DNA of 64,000 nt. It comes from Steroidobacteraceae bacterium. GTDB lineage: Bacteria; Pseudomonadota; Gammaproteobacteria; Steroidobacterales; Steroidobacteraceae. Below the pieces are notes generated by a model. It worked only from the letters and a program-made list of their open reading frames with translations, did no database searches and had not been told where the DNA came from. This document shows positions 17,701-24,378 of this stretch, in pieces (position 1 is the stretch's first letter; the number at the start of each line of letters is the position of its first letter). Made by a program: the position numbers and the translations under genes. Location: NCBI GenBank assembly GCA_041395505.1, contig JAWLAG010000001.1:2046001-2110000 (forward strand). The letters run 5' to 3'.

Positions 17701-18091
17701 GCCAGTAACAGAATGAGTCTATTGTCTCGATTCTCAGTTGCTCCGGATTTTCGAGCAAACCCCAGCCGAGCGCGACGTCGCGCGCGCGTACCGGCTCTGC
17801 CAGCTCTCGAAGCACCGCGGCATTTGCACTGCTATCGTCGATCTCGCCTCTGAGGGCGGCGATGATCCGGCTGCGCATTTCGCCCGCGGCCTTGCGTGTG
17901 AATGTCATCGCCAGAATGCCCTCCGGCCGGTCGACGACCGCAAGCAAGGCGAGGAATCGGGTCACCAGGGTCCGCGTCTTGCCGGATCCGGCCGGCGCTT
18001 CGAGCAGTATCGATTGGGTTACGTCGGTCGCGACGATACGCGCCGCCCGGTCCGCCTCGAGCAAATGCGCACTGTGCGAAGGGTCAGTCAT
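14747..18091 (-). CDS. UvrD-family helicase/nuclease, AddA-like
   Basis: 1114 residues from the ATG inside the upstream gene; the open frame runs further back only as a shadow. Superfamily 1 helicase motifs are present: EAPAGSGKTRTLVTRF (Walker A), LLIDECQDLSPEQLQL (motif II), VMTIHAAKGLEFDAVIL (motif V) and YVAATRARESL (motif VI). The C-terminal RecB-type nuclease shows GIIDRSF and WVVDFKTGRH. It is the AddA-type partner for double-strand break processing and recombination. It overlaps the AddB-like gene by 8 bases, and the two are clearly one unit. RecB is the alternative name, but no recC or recD is nearby. Confidence 0.9.
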   Translation of the reverse strand: MTDPSHSAHLLEADRAARIVATDVTQSILLEAPAGSGKTRTLVTRFLALLAVVDRPEGILAMTFTRKAAGEMRSRIIAALRGEIDDSSANAAVLRELAEPVRARDVALGWGLLENPEQLRIETIDSFCYWLATILPLPSQTVGGIEIEDSPSSIYARVAAGFLARAAKDPQLHDAVRLVHECNDNNRERLERSMATLLSRRAQWLPLLLQRAGDFSVDGLNLSLCRLMSQLVADCRKQFGVQVEQQASTVARALARAAVTHAATPETDLDDAATMVQSWHRLANLMLTRKGTLRAVAPRMNNAEQWPNGLRDAWSQLREQLSQRPGAIEALATIQAIPASARFQEGDVALLCAIRELLLGACAELNLHFAATGRHDYTAVTAAAREALVSEGEPTDLALRLGGSFRHLLIDECQDLSPEQLQLIENLVIDWQPGDGRTLFIVGDPAQSIYQFRDADVGLFLRLRTQPIAHLRLRHLQLHCNFRSRPALIEFNNALFAAPQDEGASLGNAGFASEALAVQPPTAAEVTFTQVDGGDVAAQINLLVERVVHLLAAYPDQRIGVLVRKRAEAQQCARALRDRGIAVNSPQSLALDQRQDVLDLLTVARLVLNRHDRVAWLAMLRSPCCALDLRELKAVCDGSKAGDLEPALLDPAIRSSLGAQLSRRIDRLLEVLAAARRDADELGVAAAVERMATRLGLPLWSDGAAGRAMRIFTELLNRHARGVATPDLASLQTDLRTKSVDVAAAAQQATGVTVMTIHAAKGLEFDAVILPRLESTARADNRELLEWFVDYTAPQAVADAVLAPRGEGKNEIADFLRFLDKRRRTAELRRLGYVAATRARESLDLIATESGVSQPPSGSLAAVFASQFGQCKRLPASATSQPAAESPPNLSSLGYLEFNDDAFGEPLPGHTLLPEAADANALVRYDWAGDVARHVGTVIHAELLRWSANRPEDRRLNSSEQYCLMLAAEGVSPAEIGGAVAEVESALNRLLAEPQVRWLLDPGHREAASELSLAGNVDGLIVRGIIDRSFISEFGERWVVDFKTGRHAGGAVEEFVASEMQRYRMQLRRYSRLVGRLGPEPVRAGIYFVHLLHLAEYSPEDLSEGPGAGAVNAR

Positions 18092-20615
18092 CACTATCCT
18101 CGTCCGCCGCTGCAATGGCCATCTTTCGGCAAAGGCTTGGCAGATGGCAGTTCGCGCAAACGCCCTTCGCCGGCTCCACGGCCGCGTGGCCCGCACCAAA
18201 ATCGTCCGCGAGCTTTGTGGCCAACTCGCGCAAGCGCTCGAGGTCCGCGAGGAATTCGCCCGATGCCTTGACCCGGGGCGCGAGGTCGGCGCGCTCTGAC
18301 ACGCCCGTGAACTGCACGGCGGCGCCATCGATTCGCGCGAACAGGAGACCTGCAACCGGATCCGGTACTGCATGGGCGTAAGCGGCCATTTGTGCATCGC
18401 GCGACGCATCGAGCCTGGATTTGCCGGTCTTGTAGTCGATGACGACCTGGCCGCGGGTCGACAACGCGTCGACCCTGTCGAGTCGCAATCGCAACCGGTA
18501 CCCGGCGAGCTCGATTTCGCGCTCTTCCTCCACGGCCAGGACGCGAAATTCGCAACGCTGCAGTTCGCTATCCAGCAATTTTCGAATCAATGCCTGACAG
18601 CGCCGTTCTTCCCATTCGAGCAGTCGCTGCCACTGTGCGTCATCGCGCCGGGCGGCAACGTCCGCAATTGCCGGGTGCAGCGCGCCTTTTATGGCGCTGT
18701 CCAAGGCGCCGGGATCATTCGCGAGCTCGCGCAAATCCGCTTGCGAGCCCGTCTTGCGCCAGAACCGCGCGAGCGCCTCATGCACAATTTGACCTCGTAA
18801 CAACGGGCCAATTGCATAGCGCGGCGGGTCCTGACGCGCCGCACCGAGGCGCAACTCGGCGTTTGCGCGGAACGGACAATCCTGCTGCAATTTCAGCGCG
18901 CGGGTGCCGCCCGGCAATGGCTCGGATACCGGCGAGGCCGGCGCCGTGTCATCGGTCTGCATTGCCATCCTGATCGCATTGCTGCGTGTGGCGTCAGGTG
19001 CAATCGATCGGTGGTGCACGGCAGCGGCGGCACCCTCAAGCAGCGACGACCAACGGAGCTGCTGGCTCTCATCGACCACAACGCTGCACGAGAGCATCAA
19101 CTCGCGTGACTGCCTGCTCCAGGCGTGCAGGAACTGGCGCGCCAGGGCGAGCTGTCCGCCGGTACTGGCTGCGCGCAAATTGCAATCGCGCTGCAGTTCG
19201 AATGGTACGAATGCGTCCAGCAGCGGCGGACCAGGCCACCGATCCGCCGTGCAGTCGGCAATCCAGACGCCATCGTAACGCTCGACCGGCAGCTCGTATC
19301 TGTCCGATACGGTGACGTTCGCCGCCTCCTGGTGCGGCACGAGAGTCTTCTGCGCGATCACATGCCCGAGCTGCGACAGCGCCGCTGCCGGCGTCAGCCG
19401 GCCATAAATCGACCCCAGGCGGCCGAATTCGGCTAGCGCATCCCGCCACAGTTGCGAGATCATTCCGGTTGCGCCGCTCGCCCCTGCAAGGGGCGGCACG
19501 CACAGGGCAACCACTTCCGAGAAAACCACGCTCCAATCGCCTGGCGTCCGGTGCGGCGCCGCCGCTACTTGCCGCAAGCGCAGCATTTGCTCGCGCAATG
19601 GGTCACCGGCGGCGGGATCGGCGCATCGTGCCAACAGCACGTGCAAGGCGCGATAGTCGAGGCGCGGCGGAGCGTCGCGACGCAGTGCCGCCTCGAGGCG
19701 CCCGTCCGCGTCATAGGGCCGCAGCAGACCGGCGACCTGCTCGAATGCAAGTTCGGCAATCGCGAGACTCAGCCAATCCATCGCTTTGGCCACAACGGGT
19801 TGGTCGCGGAGCGATGCACCGCCTAGAAATGCGACGCGGTTGGTATTACGCGCGCCGTTCGCGGCATAACAGGCCGGATCGAAGCTGCGCATGAATATCG
19901 CGGCAGCGCTCGAGCCCGCGGCCGTGTCCCATGGCAGAACAACATGCACTCGTGCGGCCGGGTTGTCCTCGATACAGCTTCGAGCCCACCGACCTGCCGC
20001 GGCGATTTCATCCTCCACGCTGTCGGCGGCGACACGTTGGGCCGATTGCCCGGCGAGTGGCCCCCAGGGCAAATCGATGACCGGATCGACACCCGCAATT
20101 GACCTCAGGAGCGGTGTCGACTGGGCAAAACCAAGCCACTCAATGCTCGTGACCGGACGCTGGTCGTCGAGGTAGCGGCCAAGGCAGTGAGTGGGAACCG
20201 CTTGAAGGTCCGCGGCCCTTTCGGCGACCAACTTGGCAGCCATGGCAAGTAGCCGCGCCTCCGGGAGCGCATGGGATCGCAACTGCGCCGCCCCCATGCA
20301 CATCTGGTCGAGGAGTCGTGCCGAGCGCGTCAGCCGCAGCGCGAGCCCGCCGGTGTCCAGGATGCCGAACTGGTCGGCAGCGTGACTGGCCGCATCGCGC
20401 CACAGCGCCGCCTCCTCGCTCGGCCGTAACAGTCGTAACGGCCGATTCGCCGCAAGCAAGGCGCGGGCCGCCCGCTCGCGCAGCCACGCAGCGAAGTGAG
20501 TTACGCGCGGACGGCGCCATCCGGGGGCGCCCTTGACGAGCTGTTCGCGGTCCAGCGAATTGGCGAGCAGACGCGCCTGGTCAGCGCTCGACGTAACCCG
20601 TTCCGGGTCAGTCAT
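18084..20615 (-). CDS. AddB-like PD-(D/E)XK nuclease, probable DNA repair protein
   Basis: 843 residues. The N-terminal two thirds resemble a degenerate helicase without a recognisable Walker A motif. The C-terminal third is a RecB-type nuclease: GQIVHEALARFW, LRLDRVDAL and QVVIDYKTGKSR. Cysteines in CPFRANAEL and in CANCHLPSLC fit the 4Fe-4S cluster that staples AddB nuclease domains. It fits the family annotated as probable DNA repair protein that is paired with a UvrD-like helicase in beta- and gammaproteobacteria. The AT-rich 66-base gap upstream (20616-20681) probably carries the promoter, but I could not fix the boxes. Confidence 0.85.
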   Translation of the reverse strand: MTDPERVTSSADQARLLANSLDREQLVKGAPGWRRPRVTHFAAWLRERAARALLAANRPLRLLRPSEEAALWRDAASHAADQFGILDTGGLALRLTRSARLLDQMCMGAAQLRSHALPEARLLAMAAKLVAERAADLQAVPTHCLGRYLDDQRPVTSIEWLGFAQSTPLLRSIAGVDPVIDLPWGPLAGQSAQRVAADSVEDEIAAAGRWARSCIEDNPAARVHVVLPWDTAAGSSAAAIFMRSFDPACYAANGARNTNRVAFLGGASLRDQPVVAKAMDWLSLAIAELAFEQVAGLLRPYDADGRLEAALRRDAPPRLDYRALHVLLARCADPAAGDPLREQMLRLRQVAAAPHRTPGDWSVVFSEVVALCVPPLAGASGATGMISQLWRDALAEFGRLGSIYGRLTPAAALSQLGHVIAQKTLVPHQEAANVTVSDRYELPVERYDGVWIADCTADRWPGPPLLDAFVPFELQRDCNLRAASTGGQLALARQFLHAWSRQSRELMLSCSVVVDESQQLRWSSLLEGAAAAVHHRSIAPDATRSNAIRMAMQTDDTAPASPVSEPLPGGTRALKLQQDCPFRANAELRLGAARQDPPRYAIGPLLRGQIVHEALARFWRKTGSQADLRELANDPGALDSAIKGALHPAIADVAARRDDAQWQRLLEWEERRCQALIRKLLDSELQRCEFRVLAVEEEREIELAGYRLRLRLDRVDALSTRGQVVIDYKTGKSRLDASRDAQMAAYAHAVPDPVAGLLFARIDGAAVQFTGVSERADLAPRVKASGEFLADLERLRELATKLADDFGAGHAAVEPAKGVCANCHLPSLCRKMAIAAADEDSDD

Positions 20616-20681
20616 CGCCAGGTTGACGCCAAGATAACTCTATGTATAACAATGTATTAAATGTTTTTATTCGAGCGAACT

Positions 20682-21974
20682 CTAGGATGGGCTACGAAAC
20701 CGCCCGCCGGCATCCACAACACGCTCCGAGGCATCGCCACGCCAGGCTCCATGCGCCGCGCGATCTTTCAATAATTCCTCGATCCGCGCAAACACGACTC
20801 GAAGCGTCGCCGCATCGGGCAGATTGGTGACCCGGAAAAAATTCCTGTAAGACACGTTGAAGCTGCTGCCCGGGGCGACCAGTACATGTTTCTCCTCCAG
20901 CAACTGCAAAGCGAATTCCGTGTCCTTGAAATGTGGAAATCGTTCGTCATCGACCGCGACGAATCCATACAGGGCACCCTGCGGGCGAACCAGCGAGAGA
21001 AACTCACTCTTGTCACAGGCTTCGATCAGCGCCTGCCGCGACGCATGCAACCGCCCTTGCGGCGCCACGAGTTCGCGGATGCTCTGGTAGCCACCCAGCG
21101 CGGTCTGGACAGCCCATTGCGCCGGCACATTGGCGCAAAGTCGCAATGAAGCGAGAAGTTCCATTGCGTTCAGCAGCTCGCCTGCCAATTGCAAACGCCC
21201 CGACACAACCGCCCATCCAACCCGATAGCCGCAGGCGCGATAGACCTTGGACAGCCCCGACATGGTCACGCACAGGGTATCGTGCACAAGGCTCGCCATG
21301 GGGATGAATTCAGCTTCGTCGTAAAGCACCTGATCGTAGATCTCGTCCGCGAAAACGAGCAGACCGTGTCGTTCCGCCAACGCCGCAATGGCCTCCAGCA
21401 CGGCTCGCGGGTAGACCGCGCCAGTGGGATTGTTGGGGCTGATGACGACGATCGCGCGCGTGCGCGGCGTGATCAGGCTTTCGATCTCGGCCGGATCGGG
21501 CACGAAGGCATTCTCGTGGCGAGCCGGATAATGGACCGCGCGCCCGCCGTTGAGGTTGACGGCTGCCGTCCACAGCGGGTAGTCCGGGCTTGGCACCAGG
21601 ACTTCATCACCGGCCGATAGCAAGGCTCGCAGCGACAGGTCGATCAATTCGCTGACACCATTGCCTATGAAGACTTCCTCGGCGCTGACGCCCAGTATCC
21701 CTCGCGCCTGCTGCTGCATGACCACGGCTTCGCGCGCGGGGAATATGCCCTTCTGGTGGCAATACGCTTCGCTCTGGCCGAGATTCTCGATCATGGCGAG
21801 ACGCATGGTCTCCGGAGCCCGAAAACCGAACAGGCCTGGATTGCCGATGTTGAGGGAGATGATCTCGTAGCCGCGTTTTTGCAGCTCATGGGCACGTCGC
21901 GCCAACCGCCCGCGTATCTCGTAGCGGACGTTCTGTACCACGGTGCTGGCGCGCATGGGTCTGTCCTGGCTCAT
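20682..21974 (-). CDS. alaA: AlaA-type alanine/glutamate aminotransferase
   Basis: 430 residues, fold-type I PLP aminotransferase. The N-terminus VRYEIRGRLARRAHELQKRG and LNIGNPGLFGFRAPETM are specific to the AlaA (YfbQ) group, which makes alanine from pyruvate and glutamate. Also seen are VISPNNPTGAVYP, FADEIYDQVLYD and the PLP lysine in MSGLSKVYRACGYRVGW. The C-terminus after about residue 405 is longer than in E. coli. It is transcribed alone; the neighbours give no functional hint. Confidence 0.88.
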   Translation of the reverse strand: MSQDRPMRASTVVQNVRYEIRGRLARRAHELQKRGYEIISLNIGNPGLFGFRAPETMRLAMIENLGQSEAYCHQKGIFPAREAVVMQQQARGILGVSAEEVFIGNGVSELIDLSLRALLSAGDEVLVPSPDYPLWTAAVNLNGGRAVHYPARHENAFVPDPAEIESLITPRTRAIVVISPNNPTGAVYPRAVLEAIAALAERHGLLVFADEIYDQVLYDEAEFIPMASLVHDTLCVTMSGLSKVYRACGYRVGWAVVSGRLQLAGELLNAMELLASLRLCANVPAQWAVQTALGGYQSIRELVAPQGRLHASRQALIEACDKSEFLSLVRPQGALYGFVAVDDERFPHFKDTEFALQLLEEKHVLVAPGSSFNVSYRNFFRVTNLPDAATLRVVFARIEELLKDRAAHGAWRGDASERVVDAGGRFRSPS

Positions 21975-22020
21975 GCATCAAAGCATAGCCAGTCGACCGA
22001 CTGCGTGCACGAGAACTACT

Positions 22021-22470
22021 TCAAGAACCGCCTGTGTCGGCTCCCGCAATCAGGCACGCGAGAGCCGCCCGGTCATCCTGGTCGTCGAGCCCGACGAAAG
22101 CCATGGTCGTGCCCGGCACGAAACGGGCTGGATTCTCGATGAACCGCTGCAGATTGTCCCGATCCCAGACGATTCCAGACTCTCGCAAGGCGGGGGAAAA
22201 GCTGTACCCCGGGAGGGTGCCCGCCCGCCGCCCGACAACGCCCACCAACGGTGGTCCGTCGTGGCCGCCAGGCAGGTCAGCCAGGGTGTGGCAGGCCTGG
22301 CAGAGGGTGGCAACCTCGCGCGCGAGGGTCAGGTTACAGCCGCCCGCGGTCGCAGCAACCTCGGGTTCGCCAATTGCCATTTCGGCGGGAGGGTCTTCCG
22401 CGAGCACGGTACCCATCGTCGCCACGGCATAGGCCACGAGCGCAGCAACAGCACCCGCCCGGCCAGACAC
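22021..22470 (-). CDS. Small class I c-type cytochrome
   Basis: 149 residues from a GTG three bases downstream of the dps stop; the open frame continues upstream only as a shadow of dps. A signal peptide (GAVAALVAYAVATMGTVLA) leads to one heme site CQACH, followed by GPPLVGVVGRRAGTLPGYSFS, a class I cytochrome c block, and GTTMAFVGL, where the methionine is the likely axial ligand. It is a periplasmic electron carrier related to mitochondrial-type cytochrome c. The partner is unknown; placement after dps suggests co-transcription. Confidence 0.85.
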   Translation of the reverse strand: MSGRAGAVAALVAYAVATMGTVLAEDPPAEMAIGEPEVAATAGGCNLTLAREVATLCQACHTLADLPGGHDGPPLVGVVGRRAGTLPGYSFSPALRESGIVWDRDNLQRFIENPARFVPGTTMAFVGLDDQDDRAALACLIAGADTGGS

Positions 22471-22472
22471 GT

Positions 22473-22946
22473 TCAGCCCTGCTCCAGGAGCGAACGCAAC
22501 ATCCAGGCATTCTTCTCGTGCACTTCGAGGCGTTGGGTCATGAGATCCGCGCTCGGCTGATCGCGCGCCTCCTCGGCAGCGATTATCGCAGCCCTGGCCG
22601 TACGGCACAGCGCCTCCTGGCCATCCACGAGTTGCTGGATCATCTGCTTCGCCGGTGGTGTGCCTTCCTCCTCACGGATGGAACCGAGTTCCGCAAAGCG
22701 GCGATACGATCCAGGCGCGGGCGCGCCGAGCGCGCGGATCCGCTCGGCAATCGGATCTAGCGCGTTCCACAGTTCCGTATACTGGTCCATGAACATGACG
22801 TGCAGCGTCTGGAACATGGGTCCTGTGACGTTCCAGTGGAAATTGTGCGTCTTGAGGTAGAGCAGGTAGCTGTCTGCCAGTGTCCGCGACAGGGCATCGA
22901 CAACCTTTGCGCGGTCCTTTTCGCTGATTCCGGTATTGATAGCCAT
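22473..22946 (-). CDS. dps: Dps ferritin-like DNA-protection protein
   Basis: 157 residues. The ferroxidase and dimer-interface residues of Dps are in HNFHWNVTGPMFQTLH and QYTELWNALDPIAERIRALG (His, Asp and Glu ligands). Dps shells store iron using hydrogen peroxide and coat DNA in stress or stationary phase. The N-terminal tail is short, so DNA binding may be weak. A strong Shine-Dalgarno GGAGGAA lies before the ATG. An OxyR-like site and a fair promoter lie just upstream, which fits the known peroxide control of dps. Confidence 0.94.
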   Translation of the reverse strand: MAINTGISEKDRAKVVDALSRTLADSYLLYLKTHNFHWNVTGPMFQTLHVMFMDQYTELWNALDPIAERIRALGAPAPGSYRRFAELGSIREEEGTPPAKQMIQQLVDGQEALCRTARAAIIAAEEARDQPSADLMTQRLEVHEKNAWMLRSLLEQG

Positions 22947-23004
22947 GGTCTACTTCCTCCAGCTTGCGGTGCATTCGATGCAACCAGTCTGGTCCGGATC
23001 GGCT

Positions 23005-23051
23005 AATAAATCCAATCGATTGCGCAGAGACAATCGATAGATACTGTCTAT
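23005..23051 (-). promoter_or_regulatory. dps promoter with OxyR-like binding site
   Basis: On the minus strand TTGTCT (23033-23028) and TTTATT (23010-23005) are separated by 17 bases, a fair sigma-70 promoter 59 bases before the dps ATG. Immediately upstream, 23037-23051 reads ATAG-A-T-ACT-G-T-CTAT, matching one OxyR half-consensus ATAGnTnnnAnCTAT at every fixed position but one, within the palindrome GATAGA-N5-TCTATC. A second, degenerate half lies 7 bases away (23015-23029). A perfect 8-base inverted repeat (ATCGATTG/CAATCGAT, arms 23015-23022 and 23031-23038) overlaps the promoter. Confidence 0.6.
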
Positions 23052-23065
23052 CTATCCCCTGCCCG

Positions 23066-24019
23066 TTACTTTTTCTTGCGCCGCCGACGGCGGTGCGAAT
23101 GCTCAACACGTCCATCGCCGTGATGGTGCGGTGAATCGCCATGCGCATGACCGTGGTCGTGCTCGAAATCCACCGGGTGGTTGTGCCCCGCCATGTTGAT
23201 CCAGCGATACAGCTGCGGCTTCCAGGCGAGCATGCGGCTTGCCGCCCGCTGCCGGTTCTCTTCGATATTGGTCCAGGGATTGAAGTGAAAATGATTGTAG
23301 AGCTGGGAGTCGGTCCGGCCGATGGCAAGGATACCGAGCTTGCTCGCGAATGCCCCGTGGTTGATGTAGGGCGGTCGATAGAAATAGCCCCCCGTGGGCA
23401 GGTCGCCAAACTGCATCATCCAGGAGGTTCCCCAGATGTGATAGGCCTCCTCCGCGCAGTCGTGGTAGGAAATATTGTCCTGCCAGAAATTCGGCGTCAT
23501 GCAATAGAGGAAAGTGAACGCCTGCGTGCGAACATCATAGTGCAGCACCTTGACCATGCAACCGGGCGCCGTCGCCGGAAAGAAATTCGTCGACGTCCAT
23601 TGCAGGTTGTCGTAGGAATTGACGGCCGTGAACTGGCTGCGCTCTGCAAGCGGGTGGTCACAATCGGACTCTACGAACGAGGGCTCGCCATAGTTGTAGA
23701 AAATGAGGCCGGTCGCGCCGCGGGGCGAGGACAATGCTTCGATGGCAACTCCGGCAGGAACGAAGAAATAGCTGCCCGGCCCCCAGGTTTTGTCACCGAC
23801 CCTGATCGAGCCGCTCATGATGAACAGTTCGTATTCGCTATAGCTCATGCCTGGCGGCTGGCTATAGCCCGGCTCGAACAGCACGGTCATGCTGCACGCA
23901 CCGGTATCGTCATCCAGGGACAGCATCTTGTACTGCTGCCCTTTCGGGAAACCGGGCAAGGTCATTTTCTTGAATGGAACGACTCGATCGACGAATGGTT
24001 CAATATGAGGGCGAGCCAT
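23066..24019 (-). CDS. Two-cupin DUF4437-type protein with His-rich tail
   Basis: 317 residues. Two cupin repeats are visible: the first around TVLFEPGYSQPPGMSYSEYE and GSGS-type turns (MSGSIRVGDKTWGPGSYFFV), the second around EEAYHIWGTSWMMQFGDLP and GGYFYRPPYINHGAFAS. The pattern fits ChrR/DUF4437-like cupins of unknown substrate. The C-terminus (from about residue 276) holds eleven histidines among Asp and Gly and ends in five Arg and three Lys, an unusual tail that could bind metal or acidic polymers. I do not know its reaction. It is cytoplasmic, as no signal peptide is seen. Confidence 0.7.
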   Translation of the reverse strand: MARPHIEPFVDRVVPFKKMTLPGFPKGQQYKMLSLDDDTGACSMTVLFEPGYSQPPGMSYSEYELFIMSGSIRVGDKTWGPGSYFFVPAGVAIEALSSPRGATGLIFYNYGEPSFVESDCDHPLAERSQFTAVNSYDNLQWTSTNFFPATAPGCMVKVLHYDVRTQAFTFLYCMTPNFWQDNISYHDCAEEAYHIWGTSWMMQFGDLPTGGYFYRPPYINHGAFASKLGILAIGRTDSQLYNHFHFNPWTNIEENRQRAASRMLAWKPQLYRWINMAGHNHPVDFEHDHGHAHGDSPHHHGDGRVEHSHRRRRRKKK

Positions 24020-24054
24020 GTGTCAACTCCAGTAAAGCTACGGCGCAGCTGCGC

Positions 24055-24309
24055 TCAAAAAACGACGCGGAATTTGCGCCTGGGCTTGGTCGGAATCTCC
24101 TCCGGCCTCACCTTGCGCATTTGATCAAAATGCACGTGAACTCCGCGCGTCTGGATGCGCTGCAGGAAGTCGGTAATCCAGCGATCGCGTTTGGGTGACA
24201 GGCGATCCTGTTCGGCCACGATGGTTCGATAGCGACGCTTTTGTTCTGCCGATTCCCGCTTGAGCCAGGCGAGTACGTCCCGACTTCTCTTGTGCTTGAT
24301 CGCCTGCAT
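24055..24309 (-). CDS. Small basic protein of unknown function
   Basis: 84 residues from an internal ATG (MQAIKHKRSRDVLAW); the frame could also open at 24345. It is rich in Lys, Arg and charged residues, has no signal peptide or membrane segment, and ends RRKFRVVF. A weak purine-rich stretch precedes the chosen ATG. It lies between the cupin gene and the flavoprotein gene, all on the minus strand, and no other frame fills the space. I do not recognise a family; it may not be a real gene. Confidence 0.45.
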   Translation of the reverse strand: MQAIKHKRSRDVLAWLKRESAEQKRRYRTIVAEQDRLSPKRDRWITDFLQRIQTRGVHVHFDQMRKVRPEEIPTKPRRKFRVVF

Positions 24310-24378
24310 TTGTCCGTCGTCCTCTGGTGGGCTGCGTAGCAGCAACTTTAGGTCAGGTCCGTCTTCTGAGCACGGTAG

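Noticed and set aside
18092..18409. N-terminal extension of the AddA-like protein by 106 codons
   Set aside because: This stretch is inside the AddB-like gene and low in family resemblance; the ATG at 18091 immediately precedes conserved helicase sequence.
23015..23038. The 8-base inverted repeat before dps as a terminator of the cupin gene
   Set aside because: It lies upstream of dps and beyond the cupin 3' end only in the wrong orientation order, has an 8-base loop, and lacks a T-run; it fits a promoter or operator better.
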